Shown here: positions 7,476-15,600 of the stretch, piece by piece
Numbering within the stretch: the stretch's first letter is position 1
Layout: each line of letters opens with the position of its first letter
NCBI RefSeq assembly: GCF_000164865.1
Contig: NC_014618.1
Location: 3,472,001-3,536,000 of the forward strand
Origin: [Enterobacter] lignolyticus SCF1
Lineage (GTDB): Bacteria > Pseudomonadota > Gammaproteobacteria > Enterobacterales > Enterobacteriaceae
DNA length: 64,000 nt
Reading direction: 5' to 3'
The notes under the pieces: model-generated
Told to the model about the DNA's origin: nothing
Databases searched by the model: none
What the model saw: the letters and a program-made list of their open reading frames with translations, nothing else
Program-made: the position numbers and the translations under genes

Positions 7476-8309
7476 TTATTCGCTCAGCCGCCGCAAATAC
7501 CCCACGCTGTCCGCCAGTGCCGCCCCCGTCAGTTCTTCAACAACAACAGGAATATGGCTTAGCTGAAAACGCTCAAGCGTCCTCAGCACCTGCGCGTAAT
7601 CGATGATCCCCTCCTCAAGCCCCACCGGCACCTTATGCCCGTCCTGCAGGATAAAGTTCTTAAAATGGAGGAGGCGAATCCGCCCGCCGTGGGTGAGAAG
7701 AAAATGTTCCAGCACGTCGCGCCAGCGCGCGGCATTACCGGTATTGAGCAGATTGGCGAGATCCAAGGTGACCTGAAAACGCGCCCCTAGCCGCGCGTTT
7801 AGCTGCGCCAGACGACCGGCGTCGTGAATAATGTGGTCGCTGACCGCCTCAACCAGAAAGTGCCTGTCATGGGCCACCAGCGAAGGGCGAAGCCGTGACA
7901 GCGTTTGCTCTACGGTGGAGAAGGCCGTCTCACCGTGGTTATCCGGATGCCACGTCCACTCATCGTCGTTGAGGGAGCCCGTTTCGCTTCCCACCGCAGC
8001 AACGCCGCTTTTGCCGGCAACGGCGATGGTAAAACGCACGCGTTCGAGCTCTCGCGCCAGCACATCGGGGCGGGAATGCGCCGGATTAAAGTAGCTCGCC
8101 AGCAGAAACAGGGACAGCCCGGAACACTGAAGGTGATGAATATTGGCGACAATCGCATCCTCATCCCTGGCCTGCCACTCGTCCTCCCAGGTTTTATGGA
8201 TGGCCAGCTGCAACCCGTCAAGGCCCAGTTTGCGGGCCTCATCGATAATATCCTGCAGGGAGTGGCCGCTAAGATCATGGGCGCGAGCGCCGATGTTCAA
8301 CCGGTTCAT
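7476..8309 (-). CDS. Sugar phosphate isomerase/epimerase (TIM barrel, AP_endonuc_2 family)
   Basis: 277 residues, starting at the ATG at 8309 just after an AGGAG site. The fold signature is that of xylose-isomerase-like TIM barrels: LGLDGLQLA near the start, LFLLASYFNP, VEAVSDHIIHD, LDLANLLNTGN, HFKNF and a terminal VVVEELTG; the acidic and His residues in these segments usually bind a divalent metal. It is the last gene of the KdgM-lyase-GH105-PTS operon, 67 bases after the PTS gene. It may isomerise the imported sugar or uronate product; the exact reaction cannot be read from sequence. Confidence 0.78.
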   Translation of the reverse strand: MNRLNIGARAHDLSGHSLQDIIDEARKLGLDGLQLAIHKTWEDEWQARDEDAIVANIHHLQCSGLSLFLLASYFNPAHSRPDVLARELERVRFTIAVAGKSGVAAVGSETGSLNDDEWTWHPDNHGETAFSTVEQTLSRLRPSLVAHDRHFLVEAVSDHIIHDAGRLAQLNARLGARFQVTLDLANLLNTGNAARWRDVLEHFLLTHGGRIRLLHFKNFILQDGHKVPVGLEEGIIDYAQVLRTLERFQLSHIPVVVEELTGAALADSVGYLRRLSE

Positions 8310-8336
8310 ACGCAGCTCCTGTTGGAAAAATGACAA

Positions 8337-8357
8337 TGGGGGAGCATTGCTCCCCCA
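8337..8357 (-). promoter_or_regulatory. Intercistronic hairpin between the PTS and isomerase genes
   Basis: A perfect nine-base-pair stem (TGGGGGAGC/GCTCCCCCA) with a three-base loop starts about 20 bases after the PTS stop. On the coding strand it is followed by TTGTCATTTTT, so it may act as a partial terminator or an mRNA-processing stop that lowers isomerase expression. Confidence 0.6.
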
Positions 8358-8376
8358 CAGGTATATCACTCAGGTA

Positions 8377-10020
8377 TCAGACCGCAGGCGCGGCTGCCAG
8401 CTCCGCGCTGGCGCTGCCCGGTCCTTTATTGAACTCTTGTTCGAAGTATTCGCGAACCATCGGCGCCGACAGTCCGACCACCACCTGCAGGTTCTTACCT
8501 GCACGCATGACGCCGAGGGCTCCGGCCTGTTTCATGGCCTTATCGTCAGCAACCAGCGCCGGGTCTTTCACCACCAGCCGCAAACGGGTCTGGCAGTTGC
8601 CAATCGTGTCGACGTTGGTATAGCCGCCAACGCACTGGAGGATTGCCGCCGCCTTAAGTCTGTCCGGCTCCTGGCCCGCGACCGGCGCGCCAGACTGCTT
8701 GTTACGATAGTCCTGCTTGGTATAGAGACGCACCTCTTCATTTTCGTCTTCGCCACGGCCCGGCGTCAGGAAATTAAAGCGCAGGATCATGTAGCGGAAC
8801 ACGAAGAAGTTGAGCGCCGCAAAGCCCAGCCCCAGACCCAGGTGGATCCAGATAAGATGCGCGTGGTTCTTGGCGTAGAACACCCAGTTGAACAGAATGA
8901 TGTCATTCAAACCACCGCCCATGAACCCCACCACGCCGCACAGATAAAGCACAACGCACAGGGTCGCGCCGATCAGGGCGTTCACCAGATACAGCACTGG
9001 CGCAACGAACAGGTAGGTAAACTCAATCGGCTCGGTGATGCCCACCGCCATCGCGGTAATAATCGCCGGAATGACCAGCGCCGCAATTTTGCGCTTCTGG
9101 CTTTTCTTCGCCGTGGCGTAAATGGCAAGACCCGCCCCTAATGAACAGAAAACGCTGATGTTGCCGTACAGGGAGTAGCCCGCCGCCGGGAACTGTTCAA
9201 CCAGCGGAACGGTAGAGGCCGCGTAGGTCGACACGTTTTCAATCCAGTGCGTATACAGGCCGCCGTCAACCACCGCCGGACCGAAGAAGAACGGGAAGTA
9301 GACGAAACGGTGCAGACCGGTCGGCACCAGCATACGTTCAACAAACGCCAGCATCCACATGCCTAACGCATCCGCTTCGACATACATACTCTGCATGGCG
9401 TTGATGCCAAGCTGCACCTTCGGCCACAGCAGGCAGGTCAGGTACGCCATTGGCAGCATAACGAAGAAGGAGATGATGAACACCAGGCTCATCCCCTGGA
9501 AAATACCCAGATAATCCGGCAGCTTCTTCTCAAAGAAGCGGTTATGAACCCAGGTCACCACGCCGCCGATAATCAGCGAGAAGACGATACTGGTATCCAG
9601 CGTTTTGATGCCGCCGACCAGCGCCAGACCGCTGGAGCCGCCGACCGCTTTGCTGAAATCAACGCCGAACTCAGGCCCCCAGAAGGTGAGCATGCTGTTG
9701 GTGAAGTAGTTGTAGGCCATGTAGGCGAAGAAGGCGACCAGCGCCGCGCGCGCCTGGCCGGTTCTGGCCAGACCCACCGGCAGCGCCATACAGAACAGCA
9801 GCGGGAAGTTTCTGAAAATCGTCCAGCCGCCGGACTTGATGATGGTCATCACCTTATAAAAGTTAGAATCCGGATGGGCAAGCCCGCCCATCACGTCGGG
9901 CATGGTCAGTAAGCCGGTGATGGCGAGCAGTAAACCGGTAAAGGGTAGAAAGGCAATGGGGACCGCCATGGCGCCGCCAAAAGTCTGGAAGGCCCCCATA
10001 ATGTTCCGTTTGGACATCAA
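8377..10020 (-). CDS. PTS system EIICB component, alpha-glucoside/GlvC-like
   Basis: 547-residue sugar permease of the glucose superfamily of the phosphotransferase system. EIIC (about 1-425) spans the membrane many times and has the conserved GITEPIEF motif. EIIB follows (about 450-530) with phospho-acceptor Cys476 in GNCQTRLRL. There is no EIIA domain, so it must take phosphate from a separate EIIA such as Crr. Relatives carry alpha-glucosides (GlvC, AglA, MalX type). The operon around it, with a KdgM porin and a GH105 hydrolase, suggests the real substrate is an acidic or unsaturated oligosaccharide. It starts 32 bases after the GH105 stop. Confidence 0.88.
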   Translation of the reverse strand: MMSKRNIMGAFQTFGGAMAVPIAFLPFTGLLLAITGLLTMPDVMGGLAHPDSNFYKVMTIIKSGGWTIFRNFPLLFCMALPVGLARTGQARAALVAFFAYMAYNYFTNSMLTFWGPEFGVDFSKAVGGSSGLALVGGIKTLDTSIVFSLIIGGVVTWVHNRFFEKKLPDYLGIFQGMSLVFIISFFVMLPMAYLTCLLWPKVQLGINAMQSMYVEADALGMWMLAFVERMLVPTGLHRFVYFPFFFGPAVVDGGLYTHWIENVSTYAASTVPLVEQFPAAGYSLYGNISVFCSLGAGLAIYATAKKSQKRKIAALVIPAIITAMAVGITEPIEFTYLFVAPVLYLVNALIGATLCVVLYLCGVVGFMGGGLNDIILFNWVFYAKNHAHLIWIHLGLGLGFAALNFFVFRYMILRFNFLTPGRGEDENEEVRLYTKQDYRNKQSGAPVAGQEPDRLKAAAILQCVGGYTNVDTIGNCQTRLRLVVKDPALVADDKAMKQAGALGVMRAGKNLQVVVGLSAPMVREYFEQEFNKGPGSASAELAAAPAV

Positions 10021-10052
10021 ATGTTCTCCGAATAATTACAACGTTAAAACCG

Positions 10053-11126
10053 TTATGCCAGCCACTGGCCCTGCTCGAGCTCAAGCAGCAGCAGCATCGT
10101 CAGCGCCTGGGCGTAAGGCACAGGGGCAATGGCGATGTCGCAGTAGTACTGATGGTCATGCCCCACCATGGTCCCTTTAGAGGCTTCAAGGACGATGCCG
10201 TCGGCATCAATGCGCTGCCACACCGCGCGCGCGGCCCGCAGCGCAGGCTCAACGACCGCGTCATCCAGCAGGCCAAGACGAACGCCGCGCAGCATGCCGT
10301 AGGCGATCCCCGCCGTGGCGGAAGACTCCTGCGGGGAGTAAGGGTCATCCAGCACCGTGTGCCACATGCCGTTTTCGGCCTGCAGGTCGCACAGGGAGCG
10401 CACCTGGCGCGCGACCACCTGGGTCAGAAAGCGTCGGGTACCGGCATCGAGGTGCTCGCCCATCAGGTCGATAAATTCCGGGATAGCGACGGTGATCCAC
10501 GCGTTTCCACGCGCCCAGAAGGCGCCCGCAAAATGGTGATTGCCGAGGAAAGTCCAGCCGTGATACCACAGGCCGCTGCGGGGATCGCTCAGGTAGCGGG
10601 TGTGCAGCAGGAACTGGTAAACGGCTTCGTCTATCAGATCCTGGCGCTTCAGTACGATCCCGGCCGTACCGAGGAACAGACAGGTCATAAACAGGGTGTC
10701 ATCCCAGAGCTGTCCGGTGTTCGGCTGCTCCTTCACCACGTGCTGAAAGCCCCCCTCCTCGGTTCTGGGCAGGTTCGCCATCAGATCGTCGGCCCAGGCG
10801 TTGACCGCTTCGCGCAGATCGGCGCGATCGCCGTGGCCCGCCAGCAGCGCGAGGGTTATCATCGGCGCGGTGGTGTTGATTTGCATGGCCGGCAGACCTT
10901 TCGCTATCTGCCCCTCATACCAGTCCAGCAGTGACGCCTGTAGCGCGGCGTCATTTTGATGCAGGGCATAGCGCCAGAAGCCGTAAAGACCGACGCCGAC
11001 CTCCCACTCCCATTGCTCAAACTGAATAGCAAGGCCCTTGCTGGCGCTCAGCTCTCCCATCCCTTTTAACTGGCAGAACCCGTGAACTACCCGCTCCAGG
11101 GCGGGGATGAGTTGTTGCGGCTTCAT
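10053..11126 (-). CDS. GH105-family unsaturated uronyl (rhamnogalacturonyl) hydrolase, YteR/YesR-like
   Basis: 357 residues, no signal peptide, so cytoplasmic. The (alpha/alpha)6 family signs are WDDTLFM with Asp142/Asp143, YHGWTFLGNHHFAGAFWARGNAW with His189, and QESSATAGIAYG. Asp143 and His189 fall at the numbers of the acid/base Asp and the active-site His of B. subtilis YteR. These enzymes hydrate the 4,5 double bond of an unsaturated galacturonyl or glucuronyl end and so release the sugar. The start at 11126 has a GGAGA site and overlaps the stop of the upstream gene in an ATGA, implying coupling. Confidence 0.88.
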   Translation of the reverse strand: MKPQQLIPALERVVHGFCQLKGMGELSASKGLAIQFEQWEWEVGVGLYGFWRYALHQNDAALQASLLDWYEGQIAKGLPAMQINTTAPMITLALLAGHGDRADLREAVNAWADDLMANLPRTEEGGFQHVVKEQPNTGQLWDDTLFMTCLFLGTAGIVLKRQDLIDEAVYQFLLHTRYLSDPRSGLWYHGWTFLGNHHFAGAFWARGNAWITVAIPEFIDLMGEHLDAGTRRFLTQVVARQVRSLCDLQAENGMWHTVLDDPYSPQESSATAGIAYGMLRGVRLGLLDDAVVEPALRAARAVWQRIDADGIVLEASKGTMVGHDHQYYCDIAIAPVPYAQALTMLLLLELEQGQWLA

Positions 11127-13588
11127 TGTGCGTCTCCACGATAAATCACGATCGGATGGCATCCGGCATCAGCAGGAAAGGCGCGCTCAACGCCCTCAAC
11201 CTGGCAGCGGCCCTGTAGATCAAGGCGCATCAGTTCGCCTTCCGCCGTCGCGGCGACGGCGGTGTCGCTGTCGTCCAGACGTACGCTCAGCGTCGACATG
11301 CGCTGGCAGAATGCGTCGAAGTCGCTGGCATCGCCGTGTCCTACTTCGATATACCAGGCGACGCGATGCCCCTGCGCGCGGTACTCATTACCGGCGGTCA
11401 TCCCCTGAGTCACGGCCGTCAGCGGCGCGGAACAGCAGATGGCGGCAAACGCCTCCCCGGCCTTAACCACACAGCTATGAGCAGTGCTAATCACCCGATC
11501 GAACGCCTCGCCGGGCAGGTAAAGGTGGGTCCAGGGAAAGGCTTCCCCTTCAGGCAGGCAGTAGATCTGCATGGCGCGGTTGTCGACCTGCATCACCCGC
11601 GGTAATACGCCGTTGCCGGACCAGTAGGACGGCCGTTTTTCACCGCCGGGCTCATCGTCGCCCGGATGGTTCACCCACAGCTTCGCGTCGTAGTGGCTGG
11701 CGAACTGGACATCCACCAGATGCTGCTGATGGCCCCGCTTGCCGGTATGGTGATCCACGCAGCTGGAGAGGCTGACGCCGGGCGCTTTCCACACGACAAT
11801 GTTTCCGCCGCCCGCCTGATAGCTGGCGGACAGCGTCCCCTGCTGCAAGGTGGCGTAACGGTGGGTATCGACGGGTGGCTGATAGTCGCTGGCGCAAAAC
11901 AGCGGCAGAGAGGCGCACTTGCGGTTGTACCAGCCGCCGCCCCAGGCCACGTTGCCGTAGGCAGACAGTTCGGTCAGTACGCCCGCCAGCAGCTCTTTTT
12001 CGTAAACCCGCCCCATGGTGCCGGCCGCAATTCCGGCCTGATAGTGCAGGGAACTCAGCAGCATCAGCCGGTCGATCAGCGCTTTTGCGCGTTCACTGAT
12101 CCAGGCATCCGCCGCCAGCTCGTACAGCGCAAACAGACCGATGTAGTCAACCGGGTAATACGGCGCGGAATTCCACTCGACAAAACCGTGCTGCTCAACG
12201 GCGTCAAACCACTGCGCCAGTCGGCGCGCGGCAATCTCGCGCTGCTGCTCGCCAGAGCGCCCCGACGCCAGAAACAGGTCGTTCGGGAACATCTGGCCCG
12301 CCAGATACTGAGCGGCATGGAAACAGAGCGTGTGGTTTTCACTCCAGAACCACATCACGTCGTTACCCGGCTCATCCAGCCAGTAGCGGTAGCCCAGGAT
12401 GGTGCTGCGCACGCGTCGCCAGAGCGCAGGCGGGAAATGCTCGCCCTCGTGATCGCGCCAGATCCACAGCAGCGGCACCAGTGAGAAATCAGAGCAATCC
12501 TCGCGGGCGCTGATTCGCTGCAGCGTATCGAGCAGCAGCGGCGTAGCGGCGTCCGTGACTTCGCCGCAGTGCAGCATGGCCAGCAGGCGCGAGGTGCGGT
12601 CCATTCCGTGACGCGCCGTGTGGCGTAGCGCCTGCAGCTTGCGCTCCTGCAGTTTGCCCGACGGTTCCGCCGCGCCCAGCGGCTGCATGACGTTGACCCC
12701 GATCGCGCGGGTGATACAGACATCCTCACAGCGCATGCGTAGCGCAATCTGATAGTGCGCAGGGCCGATGTCGCGGGGGATCTCAAGCGTAAGCGCCTCG
12801 GACGCCGGAGAGACCGCGCCAAAATCGACCTGGCGCGGCGTGAAATTGTCGTTGCCCATCCCGTGGATTTCGCCCTCAAGATGAACGGTATGCGCGGGCG
12901 CGGCGGCGGCAAGGCGGATGCGCGCCTGGTTGTTCCAGGCCGTCAGCTCCGGGCGCATTCCGCTGGCAAAATGGGTTAATGCATCCAGCGTTTTCGCCTC
13001 GACGTTCGGCAGCGACACGCCCAGCGAAACATCGCCGCGGTAAATCAGGCGCAGCACAAAATGGGTATCGCGCTCGAACAGCTCTTCCAGGTGAATCAGC
13101 AGGGTGTTTTTCCCGGCCGCCAGCGGCAGCAGGACGTCGCAGCTCTGCTGCGTATTGCGGGTAAACGGGGTAAAGCTGGCGACGGCCGCGCCATCGCGCC
13201 AGATCCGGACGCCGCCGCAGGTTGACAGCTGAAACGGGTAAAGCCCGGCGCTTTCGGCATGCAGCTCCACCTCCAGCCAGCGCTGTACGTGGAACGGCAG
13301 GCGGTTAAAGGATGAAAACGACACCGTGTCGCTCTCACCGACAAAGGTAACCTGCGAGCGCGGCAGCGCCTGCGCGGGATCGACGCTGCGCTCCGCCATC
13401 TGCTGGCGAAAAATCTGTCGGCAAAACGTCTCCTCTGACGGCCCGGTTCCATTCTGGAAGTGGTAATCCATGGTCATATCCATGGCTTCACCGGTAAAAA
13501 ACTCGGCGAATCGCTCCTCGCGGGAAGCCGATACGCAAAAACGCGTAAGCGCCTCTCCCGGTTCAAGCACCCAATTTCCCAGAGACAT
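11123..13588 (-). CDS. Large protein of unknown function, polysaccharide-lyase-like architecture
   Basis: 821 residues from an ATG with a clear AAGGAGAG site; no signal peptide, so probably cytoplasmic. I do not recognise a named family. Three parts are visible: an N-terminal beta-rich region (about 80-190, pattern GLYPFQLSTCGGVRIWRDG then LAAGKNTLLIHLEE) like a carbohydrate-binding sandwich; a helical middle (about 310-550) with WFWSENH (414-419), GFVEWNSAPYY and YELAADA, typical of alpha/alpha toroids; and a beta-rich C-terminus (about 575-815) with VDHHTGKRGHQQH, LWVNHPG and YWSGNGVLPRV. The layout recalls heparinase- and PL8-type lyases. An in-frame ATG 24 codons upstream lacks a ribosome site. 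Confidence 0.7.
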   Translation of the reverse strand: MSLGNWVLEPGEALTRFCVSASREERFAEFFTGEAMDMTMDYHFQNGTGPSEETFCRQIFRQQMAERSVDPAQALPRSQVTFVGESDTVSFSSFNRLPFHVQRWLEVELHAESAGLYPFQLSTCGGVRIWRDGAAVASFTPFTRNTQQSCDVLLPLAAGKNTLLIHLEELFERDTHFVLRLIYRGDVSLGVSLPNVEAKTLDALTHFASGMRPELTAWNNQARIRLAAAAPAHTVHLEGEIHGMGNDNFTPRQVDFGAVSPASEALTLEIPRDIGPAHYQIALRMRCEDVCITRAIGVNVMQPLGAAEPSGKLQERKLQALRHTARHGMDRTSRLLAMLHCGEVTDAATPLLLDTLQRISAREDCSDFSLVPLLWIWRDHEGEHFPPALWRRVRSTILGYRYWLDEPGNDVMWFWSENHTLCFHAAQYLAGQMFPNDLFLASGRSGEQQREIAARRLAQWFDAVEQHGFVEWNSAPYYPVDYIGLFALYELAADAWISERAKALIDRLMLLSSLHYQAGIAAGTMGRVYEKELLAGVLTELSAYGNVAWGGGWYNRKCASLPLFCASDYQPPVDTHRYATLQQGTLSASYQAGGGNIVVWKAPGVSLSSCVDHHTGKRGHQQHLVDVQFASHYDAKLWVNHPGDDEPGGEKRPSYWSGNGVLPRVMQVDNRAMQIYCLPEGEAFPWTHLYLPGEAFDRVISTAHSCVVKAGEAFAAICCSAPLTAVTQGMTAGNEYRAQGHRVAWYIEVGHGDASDFDAFCQRMSTLSVRLDDSDTAVAATAEGELMRLDLQGRCQVEGVERAFPADAGCHPIVIYRGDAQ

Positions 13589-13724
13589 ACAACTCTCCTT
13601 GTCGCCATTAACGCCTGTCGACGCTAATGGCATTGAAAATAAGAGCAGACCCTTTTTCATTGACGAAAATGAGCCTGCGGTAATAAACCCATCTTAAGTG
13701 CAGCCGTATTCAGAGGAATGACCG

Positions 13725-14435
13725 TCAGAATACGTATTCAACCCCGACGCGCCAGCGCCACTGCCACTCGTCAGGATAGGGATTGTTATCCGTTGGATCG
13801 TTATACGATACGTAGCCAATTTCGGTATAAGGACGCCAGTTCTTATTAATAGGAACGCGGATCGTTACGTTATTAAGATAAGAATACTCTTCGCCTTTAA
13901 AGTCAGGATAATCCAGCTTCTTATATTCAAAATCGTAGGCAATAGACCAATTCTCAGCGTTATAACCCAGGTAATAGTTCAGCTGGAAATAGTGTCCATT
14001 ATCTTGTCCAGAGGCGTCGGTATAGTTGCGCTGGCCAACCCTGAAACGCGCAGCAGTATAAAGCTCAGGCGTAAACCAGTAGGTCGGTTTGAAATGAACG
14101 CGCAGATCCTGGACGTCGTCGGTTATCTCGGTATTAAATCCGGCTTCCCACCACCATGTCGAATTCGGTTTAGCAAGATAGCTCAGATCGTATTCGGTGC
14201 CGGTGGTATGAAAACCATCGAACGCCCCTTCCCCTTCGTTGGTAAATTTGGACTCTACGCTAAAGCCCCAGCCGTTATCGAAACGATGCCCAACGACAAG
14301 ACGATCGCTTTGCTGTTCCGATTTTTCCAGAAATTCGTGGCGATAGTTGAGGCTCCATGCATTAGCATTCAGGCTCGTTAACGCCGAACAAACGGCAAGG
14401 GCAGCATATAAAGATTTCAACGTCATACCTTTCAA
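13725..14435 (-). CDS. KdgM-family acidic-oligosaccharide porin
   Basis: 236-residue outer-membrane beta-barrel. A signal peptide ends at NANA, and the mature protein begins WSLNYRHEF, as in oligogalacturonate porin KdgM of Dickeya (VSIDYRHEM). Later segments match too (RLVVGHRF, FEYKKLDY, NWRPYTEIGYVS, WRVGVEYVF with the terminal Phe needed for barrel assembly). KdgM porins let acidic oligosaccharides through the outer membrane. The start may be the TTG at 14435 or the ATG at 14426. It leads the operon; a KdgR box lies about 245 bases upstream and a 136-base gap separates it from the lyase-like gene. Confidence 0.88.
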   Translation of the reverse strand: MKGMTLKSLYAALAVCSALTSLNANAWSLNYRHEFLEKSEQQSDRLVVGHRFDNGWGFSVESKFTNEGEGAFDGFHTTGTEYDLSYLAKPNSTWWWEAGFNTEITDDVQDLRVHFKPTYWFTPELYTAARFRVGQRNYTDASGQDNGHYFQLNYYLGYNAENWSIAYDFEYKKLDYPDFKGEEYSYLNNVTIRVPINKNWRPYTEIGYVSYNDPTDNNPYPDEWQWRWRVGVEYVF

Positions 14436-14649
14436 TCAATCCTGTGAAAAGAACTACTAAAGGTTTTTATCGCCAGATGACATGCTCTGCGGCACGCTAT
14501 CTGACCTGAAGCGGCTGAAGTCAAAGATGAGTGGTCAGAGGTAACCGACTGATGAAATGGACGTTGCTTCACGCAGCGCCAGCATCCCCATTCATATCGT
14601 TATATCGGTGCGCCCACAGTTTCAGTTTCCATGACAAGCCGTGGGGATA

Positions 14650-14678
14650 TATAAAAACTGAAATTAGCGTTTACTCAA
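14650..14678 (-). promoter_or_regulatory. Sigma-70-type promoter of the KdgM operon
   Basis: On the minus strand, TTGAGT (14678-14673) and TTTATA (14655-14650) are separated by 17 bases, an ideal spacing. The KdgR box at 14679-14697 abuts the -35, so repressor binding would block RNA polymerase. Confidence 0.55.
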
Positions 14679-14697
14679 AATGAAATAACGTTTCTTT
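14679..14697. promoter_or_regulatory. KdgR operator
   Basis: AATGAAATAACGTTTCTTT fits the 19-base KdgR consensus AATRAAAYRNYRTTTYATT, as I recall it, at 18 of 19 positions. KdgR (IclR family) represses pectin and hexuronate genes until KDG binds. A KdgR site in front of a KdgM-type gene is the known arrangement in enterobacteria, so this supports both assignments. kdgR itself is not in the window. Confidence 0.75.
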
Positions 14698-14898
14698 TTA
14701 TACATATTATGATCTTAGCGGGGTATTGACGTACGTGCGAAAGCCCTCTGTGCCTGGGCTGGCGCAGAGTTGGCGCTGATGACGGGAAACACACGCACAG
14801 CGAGCGCGAAGTGTTATCTGGAAATTAATAAAGTGAATTAGAGTCTTTTGGAACTAGTAATGTTCAATGACTGTCAGTTATGCCTGCGCTGTCGCAGG

Positions 14899-15105
14899 CT
14901 ATGGCTGCGTTGCAGAAACCACGATTGATTTATGACAGGTAAGGCAAAACGCTCTCTTCTTGTGGGTTGTCAATACGCTGGCCCACTCCTGCCGGTGTTC
15001 ACCTGCCGAAGCCTTCTCCCTTATCGCGCAGAGCCTGTCAATCTCATAGTAGGCGCTCATACTGTCGCAGTGAGGGCATAATACCGGTCCGTTTTGCAGC
15101 TTCAT
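14899..15105 (-). CDS. Small zinc-ribbon-like hypothetical protein
   Basis: 68 residues with two CxxC pairs (CPHC near residue 10 and CLTC near residue 54), the pattern of a zinc ribbon. A strong GGAGAGG ribosome site six or so bases before the ATG supports a real gene. No family recognised. It stands alone between the KdgM operon and the metallo-beta-lactamase operon, on the same strand as both but with long gaps on each side. Confidence 0.55.
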   Translation of the reverse strand: MKLQNGPVLCPHCDSMSAYYEIDRLCAIREKASAGEHRQEWASVLTTHKKRAFCLTCHKSIVVSATQP

Positions 15106-15600
15106 ATCACCTCTCCGCTATCGTGCATTTCAAATTAACATTGTCATAACATAACGATGATAAGGCGACGGAGCAATCGTCGCGGAGTTTAATTCTGGAA
15201 TAGCGCCACCCGCCAACGCCCGGTAGTCAGATAGTGGACAGCGTCTGCTTCACCGCACATAAATCTGCGCAAGAAATAGTCAGAGATAGATACCGAGAAT
15301 ACTTGCTATTCCCATTATTCATTTGTCATACAAATCAACGTATGTTTTCATATTGCAACTTTGACAAACTAGTTCAAAGATAATCCGACGTAGTATTTTG
15401 CCCTGAACCCCAGGGCTTTTTTTATACACCAGACAGCCTCTTTGCCTTAAGACTTTACTATTATTTTCGGGTCTTACAGGATTCAACATAAAAAAACTTA
15501 TTGTATTTTAATGCAAAAATACGCGTTCAATTTTAGTACTGGAAATAACGGCAAGCACTATCCTTTAGTTAACGTTTTGCTGGAGCGGAGTCGTATATAC
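15106..15600. other. AT-rich gene-free stretch with an orphan terminator
   Basis: About 495 bases with no open frame that looks real. The only clear element is the plus-strand rho-independent terminator at 15400-15423, which has no gene in front of it. Confidence 0.4.
15400..15423 (+). terminator. Orphan rho-independent terminator
   Basis: GCCCTG-AACCC-CAGGGC followed by seven T residues is a textbook intrinsic terminator reading to the right. No plus-strand gene lies upstream for more than 7 kb, so it could end an unannotated small RNA; a TTGACA at 15361 is nearby but lacks a well-spaced -10. Confidence 0.65.

Larger units (their letters stand above)
14436..14898. other. Regulatory region of the KdgM operon
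   Basis: A gene-free 460 bases holding the KdgR box and promoter listed separately, then a long leader of about 200 bases before the porin start. A second, looser repeat of the box (TGAAATTAGCGTTTACT, 14659-14675) overlaps the promoter. Confidence 0.5.

Noticed and set aside
13589..13660. A 24-residue N-terminal extension that could act as a signal peptide on the lyase-like protein
   Set aside because: The hydrophobic part is short and no ribosome site precedes it, while the internal ATG has a strong one.
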